Assembly (NCBI GenBank): GCA_963978895.1
Contig: OZ022238.1
Location: 23,480,784 to 23,544,783 of the forward strand
Direction: 5' to 3'
Source of the DNA: Erpobdella octoculata
Taxonomy: Eukaryota > Annelida > Clitellata > Hirudinida > Erpobdellidae
DNA: 64,000 nt
In this document: positions 32,965 through 43,928 of the stretch, in pieces
Numbering within the stretch: the stretch's first letter is position 1
Layout of the letters: each line of letters opens with the position of its first letter
Made by a program: the position numbers and the translations under genes
Notes under the pieces: generated by a model
Told to the model about the DNA's origin: nothing
Seen by the model: the letters and a program-made list of their open reading frames with translations, nothing else
The model's database searches: none

Positions 32965-34319
32965 CAGGGACGTAAATTGGGGGGGGGCAGGGGGGGGCAT
33001 TTGCCCCCCCCTGATTTTCAAAATTTGAATTTTTTTTACCTAGAGTTTACTATATATTTATTTAATTTTAACTTTACTTAACCTAGTGATGATGCAATGC
33101 GTATTGGAATCTTCTGGCGTGTATAGACAATTCGCCCCCCCTTGATTTCCAAAATTAAAATTTCTTTTTTCCTTAGAGTTTACTATATAATATGTTAATT
33201 TTAACTTTACTTAACCTCGTGATGATTCAATGCGTATTGGAGACAATTTTATATCTTAGCTCGATGCTAGATTTACCAATAACTGCAGAGTAATAATTTG
33301 TGTATCAGTGTTGGTCCAAAGATTAGCTGTTTACTGTGCCAAAATACAATCAGCGAACTTGTGGAATTTTACCCTATTAGTGGTATTGATACAATGTTGA
33401 TTCCCTCACAGTTGTCTACATCAAAGTTATTATTTATTACACAAAAATAAAACAAAATTATACCCACCCCATTTTGGACATATTTTTTTACAAACTTTTA
33501 TTTAGGTTACAATTTCTGTTTGTTTGTTTGTGTGTGTGTGTCTTTCTCTGTACGCAAATCTTGCAAGTGAAATTTAACCAGCATTTTGACTAGCTAGGAA
33601 GTTGAAACTTTCAGCATAGCTTTATATTTGATGAAAATACATGATTCAATTAAAAAAAAAACTTGGAACATCTTTTGCATTTCTAAATTGAATGTATTTG
33701 AAATCAAAGTTTGTGTTGAAAAACTCGTTTTTCCTTTACTTGTTTTACTAATCCTGTACTTGCCCCTGCAATATGATTAAATCATTCATCCCCCTTATAC
33801 CCAGTGGCGCGTGGGGGATTCACTTCAGAATTTTTTTTTATATTATTTTCCAAAAAGCTGATAACCGGTAAGGGGTAGTCGTAAGTATTTAAAAAATTTT
33901 TTTTCAAAGACTTTCAATTGCTCTTCCCAAAAAAGCTACGGTCGTTTTCCAAAAACAAGGTATTATACCCAAAAAAATTTCAATTGATACCGTGATGGGG
34001 GATGCATTTACCCATCCCTCTCTGCTTGTACCTACGTATTTATATAAATGTAAAAGGTAATGTGTGTGTGAGAGCATTCTTTTATCACATCCAAGCCGCA
34101 GGAGCAATTTTAACAACATTTGGCATGCAGGTAACTTTATTGATGAGAAAATTTTGAAAAATTAAAAACAAATCTGTCATTTATTTGACGTTTCATTGGC
34201 AAGAAAGAGAAAAAACTAAGCAAAGAAAGTTTGGGCAACGCTGGGTAACCCTGTCAGTAAGCTATATAATGGCGGGAAAATTTTGCCCCCCCCTGGAAAA
34301 TGCTGAATTTACGTCCCTG
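32965..34319. mobile_element. hAT-type element, 1355 bp, with 8-bp target duplication
   Basis: The termini are CAGGGACGTAAATT and AATTTACGTCCCTG. TATATAGA is duplicated at 32,957-32,964 and 34,320-34,327. G and C homopolymer runs (GGGGGGGGG, CCCCCCC) are subterminal. No transposase frame is seen. The interior carries a Helitron fragment and a copy of the dispersed AGCTGATAACCGG motif. Confidence 0.88.
34035..34257 (+). mobile_element. Old Helitron-like insertion inside the hAT element
   Basis: The left part TATTTATATAAATGTAAAAGG continues into CACATCCAAGCCGCAGGAG and AACATTTGGCATGCAGGTAA. The right part GGGCAACGCTGGGTAACCCTG resembles the family B terminal hairpin. The final CTAG is degraded (GTCAGT), so the assignment is tentative. 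Confidence 0.45.
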
Positions 34320-34360
34320 TATATAGACTTCATTTCTATTTTAACACAAACCTTTGGTTC

Positions 34361-34729
34361 ATTTTAACGCATTTTAGACAAGAATAAATTGAGACTTTTA
34401 CAAATACAATATATTAAAAGATCAAAACCATTGAAATAACGTTAATATAATTTTACGTGTTTTAAAATTTCAATAATAATTGTTCCTAATTAGGTCTGGA
34501 TGTTTAATTATTTCCAGTTCATAACCACAGAGTCATTCATAAGGGTAGACGCAAAGGCACGTATTCTTAGCAATATCCTTTTCGCCTTGCTTCAGATCTG
34601 CAATATTTTTACATAAAATTTCTGTAATAAACAATTATAAAGATTGATCAATTAAAACAATCAACGCTTTAAATTAAAGTTAACTGTATGTTTAATCAAA
34701 AAAATAAATTCTAATTAAATCCTTTATAT
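34361..34729. other. AT-rich spacer
   Basis: No feature recognised. Confidence 0.4.
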
Positions 34730-34845
34730 TGTTGTAATTCTTGGTTCGGGTTATCAAACACGACTCAGAAAAGTTTAATAATTTATTAACTATACAACAA
34801 AGAGAAAATATAAAATTTTCAAATGGCCTAATTGAATTCAATAAT
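34730..34845 (-). repeat. 3' LTR, truncated
   Basis: It matches 37,876-37,990 with several substitutions. Homology stops near 34,845 where foreign sequence begins. Confidence 0.7.
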
Positions 34846-34859
34846 CACTAGGAATGTCA

Positions 34860-35110
34860 CGGTCACCTGACCCAAACCCGAAGTTCGGTACTACCCGTTC
34901 TTTTTTTTGGTACCCAAACCCGAACCCAAATTTTTGAAAACGTGAAACCCAAAGCCGAACTTTCTAAAAATTGAAACCCGAACCCGGATTTTTGAAATTG
35001 AGAAACCCGAAACCAACCCGAACCCGGTGTTTTGAGAGATTAAAACGGAACCCCGAGCTTTGAAAAATTTAAACACAATTCAACACAATCCCGGAGTTTT
35101 CAAAACTTGG
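34860..35110. repeat. ACCCGAACCC-type tandem repeat, block 1
   Basis: Degenerate units of about 30-35 bp, such as AACCCGAACCCGGATTTTTG and AAATTGAGAAACCCGA, are repeated about six times. A second block lies at 35,995-36,105. Together they bracket 0.9 kb that contains a SINE. Confidence 0.65.
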
Positions 35111-35434
35111 TATGTTTAAGGAAATCTAGTATTACAATTCAGTTTCAGTCATTTTGTTTCATGAACAGACTTCTTTCTGCAGTAAGGTTTAATATATGAG
35201 TAGCGCCTCTGAACAGTTGCTAGGAGAGAACGCTGGTTAATGGGCAGATAAATAGGTCCAGTGGTAGTTTTGTCTACCACTGGAGCGGAACTTGTTGCAC
35301 TGAAAATTATTTTAAACATAAATACATATAATACCAATCCTTAAAAAAAATTATAACAAAAACAACAATTTTTTTTCTTTTTAGAGAGCACGTTAAATAA
35401 ATATAATAATAATAATAATAATAATAACTACTTT

Positions 35435-35626
35435 TGGGAGACGTGTTGGTCTAGTGGTTTCGAGATCGGCGTGGATATCTATATCTGTAGTACCTGGGTT
35501 CGATTCCAGGTTTAGGCAATTAGTTTTCTTGAGCAAGCAGCCTTTCATTCTTAACTGGTCAATAAATGAGTACTGAGTTGTATATATTTCATGCACCGGC
35601 GCGTCATGACTTTAAACTTTAAAAAA
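35435..35626 (+). repeat. tRNA-derived SINE
   Basis: The A-box-like TGGTCTAGTGGTT and B-box GGGTTCGATTCC are spaced as in tRNA genes. An unrelated tail follows and ends CGTCATGACTTTAAACTTTAAA. A TAA trinucleotide run lies immediately upstream. The non-tRNA body distinguishes it from a real tRNA. Confidence 0.65.
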
Positions 35627-35994
35627 ATATTTTAATACATTTTTAATGATTCGATCTAATTATTGAAAAATGCATCATTTAAGTAAGATTTTGGCTATTA
35701 TTTTAAATTTCAACTAGACATTTTGAGAGCACTTAAGAACCGTTTATTTTATGTTATAGCTACAGAATTCGTTATGATAAGAACGCGATGCTCATATGTA
35801 ATGTTAAACCAATTTCAGACAACGATTTACTGCAAAAAAGAATTTAAGGAAAAATAAAATTATCGAAAAGATTGAACAACATAAGTATTTACTGTAGTAC
35901 GTATGCTGTTTATTATTGTAATACAGAATAGCCTAAATATTTCACTAGATCCCTTTAGCCAATCATAAAATATATAATAGCGCTGAGATCAAAA
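35627..35994. other. AT-rich filler inside the inserted block
   Basis: No motif recognised. Confidence 0.35.
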
Positions 35995-36105
35995 GTCAAC
36001 CCAAACCCGACCCATACCCGGAATTTTGAAAATTGAAAACCAGAACCCGATATATGAAAAAAAAAAGAAAACTCGAACTCGAACCCGAATATTCTAAATT
36101 CATCT
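35995..36105. repeat. ACCCGAACCC-type tandem repeat, block 2
   Basis: It has the same AACCCGA(C)CC / GGAATTTTGAAAATTGAAA units as block 1 and joins directly to the protease remnant at 36,106. Confidence 0.65.
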
Positions 36106-36245
36106 TTGATCTCTGCAACAACAAAGCAGTGGTTAAACACAATGTCTCCAATTTGAAGGTGCACAACGATTTCTCCAACAAGAGCAACCGGTTCTCCTGT
36201 AGCAGTTTTTATTCGAAAATTTCTGTTTTTTTTGTATTTGTCCAT
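36106..36245 (-). pseudogene. Retropepsin second-half fragment
   Basis: The minus-strand frame reads NFRIKTATGEPVALVGEIVV, then HLQIGDIVFNHCFVVAEIKDEF. This is the flap-to-end region of Ty3/gypsy proteases (GE...V.IG......FVVA.I.DE). The catalytic D(T/S)G lies upstream and was not found, and the LG(L/F)DF end is replaced by the ACCCG repeat. This is the breakpoint of the pol loss. Confidence 0.7.
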
Positions 36246-36605
36246 TAATATTAAATGTGCTTTTTTATGATGGAGTGAGATGCCCCATTTTTATTACCAA
36301 TCTGCATGACTTCTTTCCAAGCTATTTCCAAAAACATATAAGTTAGCATTATTTCCTAGAGTTAGCACTTACATTGGATTTTTTGGTAAAACAGTTGCTA
36401 ATGAGTGGTAGGCTTTTCTAGATTGATAAAACGCCTTAATAGTAACTGCTTGATTCAAAACCCCAAAGTTTTTGCAATCATCACACAAACATCTTTTACC
36501 AATATTTTTCTTGTCGTTTTGTTTTATGGATGTTAGGATTTTGTTGTTCCTCACTGACGATTTCTGCTACTTGAAATTGACATTGTTAGCCTGCGCTTCA
36601 TATTT

Positions 36606-37214
36606 CTAAAAATTTGCTTGAGAGTTTCTCTGGAGATGTCCTTTCTGGTTGCACTTCCAGCAACGGAAGTTGTCTACATCTGTTGTTTTTGTTCTTACAC
36701 CACCAGAAACCATTTGAAATTTATATTTCATTTTCAGGGTTCATACTAATTCAGCAATACCGGATGCATGGCTTGCGACTTCATATGAAAAAGCAAATAC
36801 CAGTGCTTTGCCAGCTCTGTTTTTCACTGACGAGAATTTTCTCGTAACTTCGAGATTAGCAATGGCGTCCACAAAAGAGTCAGAAATTAGGATATCGAGT
36901 AGATCAGGTGTGGCAGTTTGGTAAGCTAGATGTGCAAGACGTTTCACATCCGCCTTGAGCTCTTGTAGGCTTTTACCATGCTTTTGCCGTCGAGTTTTAA
37001 GTTGGATTCTATGCTCGAGGGCTTTCACCAGGGCTGGATGGTCATCTTCTTCAGAAACAGTCCGAAAAAATTTCAAAGCCATCCCTATCAAAGCCAAGGT
37101 TAATACAGTTGCCTTTGCCTTATCCGAAACCAAGTTATTTGCAGTTGTAGCTGCTTCGAACTGTCGCTTGTACACCGACGACACCACAGAACCATCGAAG
37201 GAAGTTGCTTTCAT
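36606..37214 (-). pseudogene. Gag capsid and zinc-knuckle remnant
   Basis: The capsid-like frame contains HPALVKALEHRIQLKTRRQK, then SLQELKADVKRLAHLAY and ISDSFVDAIANLEVTRKF, a pattern of Ty3/gypsy capsids. After a UGA near 36,740 the same frame continues into RCWKCNQKGHLQRNS, a CCHC knuckle whose last Cys is Ser. In the family this binds packaged RNA. One stop and one lost zinc ligand mark decay. Confidence 0.75.
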
Positions 37215-37465
37215 TATTTCAGAAATTGACGGGTCTGATAAAAACTTGAAGAGTATCTCAACGTCCTATTTCTATTTTCCTTAATTTGCATCTTGGGTTC
37301 AGATTTTTCTTCCTGGAAAACATCCTTGAGGTCTGCCATCTCTCTACTAACGACATTGTTTTTCACCGCAACATTTTCCTTTTTTAAGGTTAGTGAAAGG
37401 AGTTAGTTAACCCCGTGAAACAATCAACCTGAGCAATGCGTTTAAGCTCCTTGCTTAAGGGTGCT

Positions 37466-37546
37466 ACGATAGTGACGCGGTGGAATTCGAACCGCCGAAC
37501 TATAAGCCGACAGGCAAACGCTTTACCGCTTTGCCACCACCATCAC
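37466..37546 (-). repeat. tRNA-like SINE head inserted in the gag region
   Basis: The minus strand has GGTGGTGGCAAAGCGGTAAAG (A-box-like) and GGCGGTTCGAATTCCACCGC (B box with T-arm stem). It interrupts the coding region between SAP and capsid. Confidence 0.6.
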
Positions 37547-37659
37547 ATGATTTCTTCCCTCAACAATAACAGCCTGTCCTGGAAATTCTTTCTTTGTTGT
37601 ATTGATGACGCCATCTTTGTCCTCACGAATTTGAATTCTTTCAAAAGAGTTTCATCGAG

Positions 37660-37819
37660 GAGTTCACAAACACAAAGTCATCTGGGTCTATGTTTTTTTT
37701 CTCTAACCCTTTTAAAAGTCGCTCGACCAAATTTGACTTTTTCCCTTTTGTGCAGAAGTCCTTTTTAATTTTCTTCGTAGTTTAGGTACCAGCAACTCTT
37801 CAAGTGTTTTCAGAATCAT
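37660..37819 (-). pseudogene. SAP-domain start of gag, frameshifted
   Basis: From ATG 37,819 the frame reads MILKTLEELLVPKLRRKLK. After a one-base shift it continues KGKKSNLVERLLKGLEKKNI then DPDDFVFV. This aligns with the first 50 residues of the ORF at 4342-5808 (start, helix 1, G-K-S-LV-RL core, then DPE/DD), so both gag ORFs open with the same SAP motif. Confidence 0.7.
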
Positions 37820-37855
37820 ACCGAACTACAAAAAGTAAAACACGACACAGAACAA

Positions 37856-37875
37856 AATCCCACTTCTGACACCAA
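37856..37875 (-). other. Primer-binding site
   Basis: TTGGTGTCAGAAGTGGGATT follows the ...TTACAACA end of the 5' LTR. It differs from the site at 5815-5834 by one indel. Confidence 0.65.
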
Positions 37876-38112
37876 TGTTGTAACTCTTGGTTTGGGTTAT
37901 CAAACACGACTCAGAAAAGTTTAAGAATTTATTAACTATACAACAAAGAGAGAGAATTGAGAATGTTCAAAGTGCCCAATCGAATTCAATTTTCACTTTC
38001 GGCAATTCACTGCCGCCATTAATCGAGGTCCAGTTAGACCGACTCAACAACAACAACAAAACAGAGACGTGCGCGCCACCGCTAGGTTACAGCAGTATTA
38101 ACTTCCCCAACA
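37876..38112 (-). repeat. 5' LTR
   Basis: It runs TGTTGGGG...GAGTTACAACA on the minus strand, 237 bp, partly shared with 34,730-34,845. Confidence 0.7.
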
Positions 38113-40786
38113 TATTGTGAGGGAAAATTAGCTAACTTTAAACAAGCTGCAACTTGCAATATTAAGTTTTTCTTCGTGATAAGACATTCTATTAATTTAA
38201 TAAACGAAGAAATTTTAACTTTACTTTTTTAGTTCTAAAAATCTGTTTTATCTGTTTGAAAAAAGATATACAAAATATAAGTAAATAGTTTTTTAGTTTT
38301 TTAGTTTATATTTTACTATCAAGGTAACCTGATGTTGCCTGGGTATTTTTGAGTTTTTCTTGTTTTGTTTATCCACAAAACATAAAAGAAGTAACTAATT
38401 TTTATTTTAAATGACTTGAAACTTTTATTACTATTATCACTATGATGTATACCTCCATTCCACATTGCTCCAACGGTTTGAATGTCATCATAACTAAGCA
38501 CACCACAAAACCCCTGGTCGGAGACACCCTAGGTTAGAAAGGTCTCCAAAAATTCGGAAGACTTAATATGTATTAAAAATTACAGGCGTAATGTATTAAA
38601 AATTACATGCGTACGAGCCTCGTTCAGATAGTGGTAGCCCCCTCCCAGATTCGGACAAAAAATTTTGAACGAGCTGTGATGGAAATTTGGGCAGAAGTTG
38701 ACAAAAGTTTGAAAAAATAGGTCTATATTTTTAAAAAAAGTTTACGGTCCTACAAACTAACCCTTTTCCTCGGTCATCAGCTTTTAAGAAAAAAAGTTAA
38801 AAATTAAAAAAAATTTCTTAAAATCATAAAAATTATTTGTAACTAGAAGCTTCATTTTAGTAAGAAAATGGAAAGGACAAAATTGTTCGGAAACCCTCAG
38901 ATTCTAAAAATCTATACTCCTGATGTTAAACGTTTCTTCCAAAAATAGCTGATGACCGGAAGATGGTATACTCGTCGGTACTTTTCCAAATATTTTGTCC
39001 AAAACCTTATATACCTTTGTTACCAGAAATACCTTATGACTGGAGGTACTTTTTCTATTTTTAAACTTACAATTTTTCTTCTTGAAATAGCAAGGACTTT
39101 TTTCAAATTTTTTCCAAACTTCGTAGCTATTTTAAAAAAAAAAAAAGAATAAATTGTGGAGAATTGCCTTTTGCCCCCAAATGACGTACCTGTCTACACA
39201 GCCACTATTTACACTTTTTTCTGGCCATCGAATATTTTTAGGAACTTTCTTTATAAATTAGGTACGACTATCCTCTCCAGGTTCAATTGACTGTTGTTGA
39301 AGAAAAATGTGGTAGGAGTGACAGCTAAGCATTAGTCATGTAACCTATTAGTAAAAGGCTCATTTTAAAGTTTTTTGGAGGGGGCACTCACACCCTAGCC
39401 CCGGCACTGATGGAACAAAAACCCATTGATTTTTGCATATATAGATTGAACCAGAGTAAAAGTGATAATGATTAAAAATAACAATACAAAAACTCACTCT
39501 GAATTTTTAGATTTTCCAATTTTAGTCGATTGTCTTTGCAAACATTACATATACAATAGCGAGTATCTAAGGACTGGTGATATTTAAATTCTCTGTAATT
39601 TTTATTACAAATTTATTTCAAAATAACTACAAAATAACGTTTTTAAAAAAAATAAAAAATACACACTTAGAATAAAAACGGTACTGGCAACTTGCAGTTT
39701 CAGTTTTTACAACTCCATAACTTTTAGCAGAAGCATTTTTCGCGGGCCCTTAAAATTGCAGAGCTACTTTTTATCTAAAACTATCTTCATATCATTACAT
39801 GAAACGTTAAAAAATAATTTATTACCTGGTGATTTGACAGATGACAGTTTTGCTGTTAAAAATTTAACTGAAAATGATTGATTTTGCAAAAAAGTAAAAT
39901 AGAAAACTAATTTCGTACATTGCCTTTTCTGTAAGATGATTTTTTACAAACACTCACTAACACATTGATTCGATGTCTTCCAAATGTTCAAACTATATTA
40001 TATATAATATATTACAATCAAAATTACAATGTGGTAAACGCACCTAAATCAATGCTTGATTTCATGGGTCAGAGCAATGTGAAACTTTGTTCTTTGGTTT
40101 ATATACTTCTAAAGACATATATAATTATGCATAATAAAAAGACAATTTTAACCAATTTTCAATTTCAGTTTTATCAACTGTTATTATTTTAATGTAATTA
40201 TAAAATGACACTAGACATTAAATGATTTTTATGAATCATTTCAGTTTATCAATGTTTAATGGTTTTTTAAATTTAGCTTTTAATTTTCTATGTTAGGCAC
40301 CGGTCGTGTGGCTGCCTCACAGTTTGTTTATATTGTTTACTAGGTAGTTATAGGTCAACTAAGGTGCCCGTTAAATTAAAATTAGTATTTAATTAGTATG
40401 TTTTATTTTTTAGTTTTTTTCAATTGCCATCTAGCAAATGTAATGAAAATCTAATGTGCTTGTGAAAATAAAATGTAATGTATACATGTATTGTATGCAA
40501 GTGTAGCTGTAAGGCGACTAAGACGCGCGTTAAATTAAATTAATATTTTTTTTACTTTTTAGTTTTTGGTGCTAGATGGCAAGCCTTAGCCCGTTTGAAT
40601 TTAAATTATTATTTAATTATTTTTTACTTTTTTAGTTTTTTCAACAGCAATCAAGCAAATGTAAGGAAAACCTCAGCCAGTGAAATATATGATCTATTGT
40701 GGACAAAGTTTCTTTTTTTAAAACACCATTGTTTCGGATTCGACACCTAGTGACATATATAAGCTATTAAAAAATGGACATCTATG
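38113..40786. other. 2.7 kb AT-rich intergenic DNA with dispersed motif copies
   Basis: 38,600-39,120 contains several copies of the TAGCTGATGACCGGAAGA / CCTCGGTCATCAGCTTT family. 38,325-38,350 resembles a Helitron B end in degraded form (AAGGTAACCTGATGTTGCCTGGG). No gene supported. Confidence 0.4.
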
Positions 40787-41112
40787 TTAACTCCACCTCG
40801 CTAATTGCGAGCTAGTCCCAAACCTGGAGAAAGGAGGAGAGAAAAATAAAAAAGATCAAATTCTGATCCACGACAGGAAGTACTTAAGTGCTTTCTACAT
40901 ATAGCCATTAGAGTCTTAAAACACCTGGTGTAAAGGACTATAAACTATTATAAAAAAGGACATCTATGTAATTCCGCCTCGCTAATTGCGAGCCAGACCC
41001 AAGCCTGGAGAAAAAAGGAAGGAAAAGTTAAAAATGATCAAATTATGATCCGCGACAGGATGTGCTTAATACAGCTATTTCAGTCTTAAAACATCTGTAA
41101 ACCATTATAAAG
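40787..41112 (+). repeat. 165-bp module in tandem, copies 3 and 4
   Basis: Two copies (40,787-40,968 and 40,969-41,112) of the module seen at 26,532 and 29,534 stand head to tail. The linker ATTATAAAAAAGGACATCTA contains the unit junction, and a third partial end precedes them at 40,755-40,786. Confidence 0.8.
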
Positions 41113-41455
41113 AAGGAAATCTATGTATTTGCTTCGACATTACATATTCGGTAATAAATATAGATGCAGCATGAGCAGGTCTATATAAGCATTAGTTTAA
41201 TTCTATATTTGTATTCAAATAGCGTTCCAGAATGAATCAGTGATGAGTGTAAATATATAAGCACCTGCGTTTGACTATTTTGTGCGCATTCGAATAAAAT
41301 CAAACCAAATAAAAAAATTATTCGCACCATCGAACAAATGCAAAAAGCGCAATTTTTTTTATTTATTTGAATGCGCAATTTTCAAATAAATGCGCACAAT
41401 TTGTGCGCACTGCGAATAATTTCAAATAAATAGCGAACAATGCGCGCATTGTTCG

Positions 41456-41575
41456 CATTATTTGCAATTGTTTGCAATTATTTGAAAAACTGTTAGCAAT
41501 TATTTGAAAAATTGTTAGCAATTATTTGAAAAATTGTTAGCAATTATTTGAAAAATTGTTTGCGATTATTTGATG
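41456..41575. repeat. Tandem repeat of about 24 bp
   Basis: GCAATTATTTGAAAAATTGTTA is repeated about five times. Confidence 0.8.
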
Positions 41576-41935
41576 TGAATTAAAAATTGCATACCGAAAT
41601 TTGTTTAAGGTGAGTCAGTAAGCATTTTTTTATTACAATTTTTTTGAAAATTAGTATAAATAATTATTATTTTAAATTTTTGACATAAATTTATTTTTAT
41701 TGGAAACTTTTCGTCAAAAAAAATTTCTAAAAGAATTTATTGTTTCTGTTTTGTAGACTCCGACAACACTCATTACTCATACGATTGCGTTATTAATCTT
41801 TCTTTTCCGCTTTTCTTCTCTGTCGTCCATTTTAGCTTGCTATGAAATTCTTTCAATTCTCTTAACATTTCTCAATGTCAGCGACTGGTTTTGAGGATGA
41901 TGTTAGCAGTTTCAATGTAGGAAACGAAAGTAATA

Positions 41936-42005
41936 ATAATAATAAATAATAATAAGTGTATTTATATAGCGCCAAGATTAGCTGAGGCGCTTTCGAAAGT
42001 CAAGT
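41936..42005 (-). repeat. LINE/SINE 3' tail with (TTA)n
   Basis: The minus strand reads AAAGCGCCTCAGCTAATC, TTGGCGCTATATAAATACAC and then TTA repeats, the same hairpin plus microsatellite tail as other LINE ends here. Confidence 0.6.
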
Positions 42006-42479
42006 CAAGTAACATGTTATGGAGGTATTTTAAGAGAAGTAAATCCAACGATGGTTATACGGCGAATTGCAATCTTTGTAATAAGTGTTTGAAAATGGTC
42101 AAAAAAGTTACAATTTCTTCTGTGAAATATAATTTAAATTCTTAACATCCATCCAAATAAAATGAATAACAGAATGTTTTCTAAATAACAAAATAAATAA
42201 CAACATAAATAATCACCTTATGAAAAATTAAAATTATTCAGTAAAATTTACAACAAACAGTCAAGAAAATTCTTGTGAACCTTGAAATCAGAGGTTTTTG
42301 TTTATATATACAACTGCTGGGCTTTGTTGCACCAAAATTAATATTTTTATATGCGCAATTATTCGATTTTTTGTGCGCTATTATTCGGTTTTTTGTGCGA
42401 AATTGTGCGCGATTTTTTCAAACTTTTTTTGTGCGCACTTGCGCATAATGCGCACAAAGCCGCATTGAACACATGCCCT

Positions 42480-42703
42480 TATAAATATATAGCGTGTTTG
42501 GCGTTGTTATTCGCGAACGGTTTTTTGTTGCTTGTTTAATTCATTAATTCATTTCTATCCGTCTGAAAAACAAGAATTTTGAATTTCGTCGGGAATTTAA
42601 ACGATAATAGATACAAATTCTATGGTAACGACATCGCCCCTACTCTCATGTCCAAACAACTCATTTCTCACATAATAAAACTCAATTTTATACGCACTAA
42701 GTC
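42480..42703. other. Spacer
   Basis: No feature recognised. Confidence 0.35.
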
Positions 42704-42900
42704 CGGTGTCGTCACTATTGGGGTCGACCGTCCGCCTTGGTCGTCGACGTGAGCCTGTCTCTAAGTGCTCACCGAACCCTCGACAAGGCAACTTTGGAGT
42801 TTTAAACGTCAGGTCTCTGAATAATGAAGTTGACGCCATTACATCACTAATGGATGACCGTGGCTTCGGCGCTCTCTTTCTCGCTGAGATCTGGCAGATA
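42704..42900 (+). pseudogene. LINE endonuclease N-terminal fragment
   Basis: The frame reads GNFGVLNVRSLNNEVDAITS, then LMDDRGFGALFLAEIW, which is the first strand and helix of AP endonuclease domains of CR1/L2 LINEs (lNvRSl..K...i..li......l.l.ETW). The Glu/Trp step is intact, but the frame ends soon after and the rest of the element is missing. Confidence 0.65.
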
Positions 42901-42904
42901 TTTT

Positions 42905-43579
42905 TGTAAAAAGCAAACTTCTTCCCATTGCTTTACTTTTTTTTCTTTTTTTCCCGTTTATATAGATTATTTAAAAGAAAAACTTTGTATGCTAGTTTTT
43001 TGTTTAGGTCAAAGTCATCATAGATGTTCTGATGGACATTACAAATTGCAGTTGTGTTCAGTCTTGACTGACACATGCTATTGAGTAACCACATTTTCAA
43101 CCTACGCAAGGTACTGAAAGAAAGCTCTGCCTTGGATGATGATACTGGACAAAATGAGCATTCACTTCAACTGCACTGTTTAAGCTTGTATTTTTCGTTT
43201 TATTAACACTAAAGTTTTATTAAATTAAGTGTTTTTTAGCGGTAAATTTGTAAGTTTTTTTGGAACTATTATTAGGGGAACAATCACTATTTCTGTCCCC
43301 ACGACCAAATTATTGTATATAAGTAAATTTTGTAGGTTTAATTTATTAGTGGCAATTGACAAGTTGTTTTTGAGCGTATGCGTTATTAAGATTATTGCTA
43401 CTTTGCTAAGTAGTTTTAAACAATAACTAAAACCAAACGTGATTTAAATTTTATAGAAATGTGATTTTGAAATAATAGTCTGATAAAAAGTTTTTTTTTT
43501 AATTGCCTTGGTTAGCTCTAAAAACAGTTATTTTTTTATTTGTCGTTGATTCTATGTCATTATAAAAATATTGAATTAT
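42905..43579. other. AT-rich spacer
   Basis: No supported gene. T-rich with a few short open frames only. Confidence 0.35.
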
Positions 43580-43788
43580 AAAATGTAAATGTAAATGTTA
43601 GATAATTTATTTAGCGCCTTTTCCAGAGTTGTTCCAAGGCGCTGTTCTTTTACATGCCCCACGGAGAAAACGATTTTACCCGCTCTATTTTCCGTTGACA
43701 TGGGCTACTAGGCAGTGAGTGGAAGTCGAACCGTGAAGCTCTCACATTCAAGGCTAATACTCTACCAATTCAGCTAACCTAGCACCAA
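43580..43788 (-). repeat. tRNA-derived SINE with LINE-type tail
   Basis: The minus strand has a tRNA-like head (GGTTAGCTGAATTGGTAGAG as A box, CACGGTTCGACTTCC as B box), a body and a tail with GGCGCT...GGCGCTAAATAA ending in ATTTACATTTACATTTT repeats. The GCGC-hairpin plus tandem tail resembles the CR1/L2 tails in this window, which suggests it uses that LINE machinery. Confidence 0.75.
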
Positions 43789-43928
43789 GAAAAATAGTTT
43801 ACAAAAGTGATATTAGTGCTTAATAAATTTCTTAACAAATGTATGGGCACATCTGCATTTATTGCAAAGGATAACATCAGTTGTAAGTTAGCAGGTTATA
43901 AGATAAAAATGAAAATTAAAGTACATAC

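Larger units (their letters stand above)
34730..38112 (-). mobile_element. Decayed LTR retrotransposon with SAP-gag-protease
   Basis: The 3' LTR remnant 34,730-34,845 and 5' LTR 37,876-38,112 share TGTTGTAA(T/C)TCTTGG and the following 110 bp. On the minus strand come the primer-binding site (TTGGTGTCAGAAGTGGGAT), a SAP-type start, capsid, zinc knuckle and a protease half. The rest of pol is missing and is replaced by a repeat-rich insertion (34,850-36,100). Two SINEs lie within the element. Confidence 0.8.
41275..42475. mobile_element. Inverted-repeat DNA element rich in TGCGCA
   Basis: The left part (41,275-41,450) and right part (42,345-42,470) both carry many TGTGCGCA/TGCGCAAATT motifs in opposite orientation, alternating with A/T tracts. 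Together they bracket about 0.9 kb of unrelated AT-rich DNA. Exact termini and target duplication were not resolved. A non-autonomous DNA transposon is the likely identity. Confidence 0.5.
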
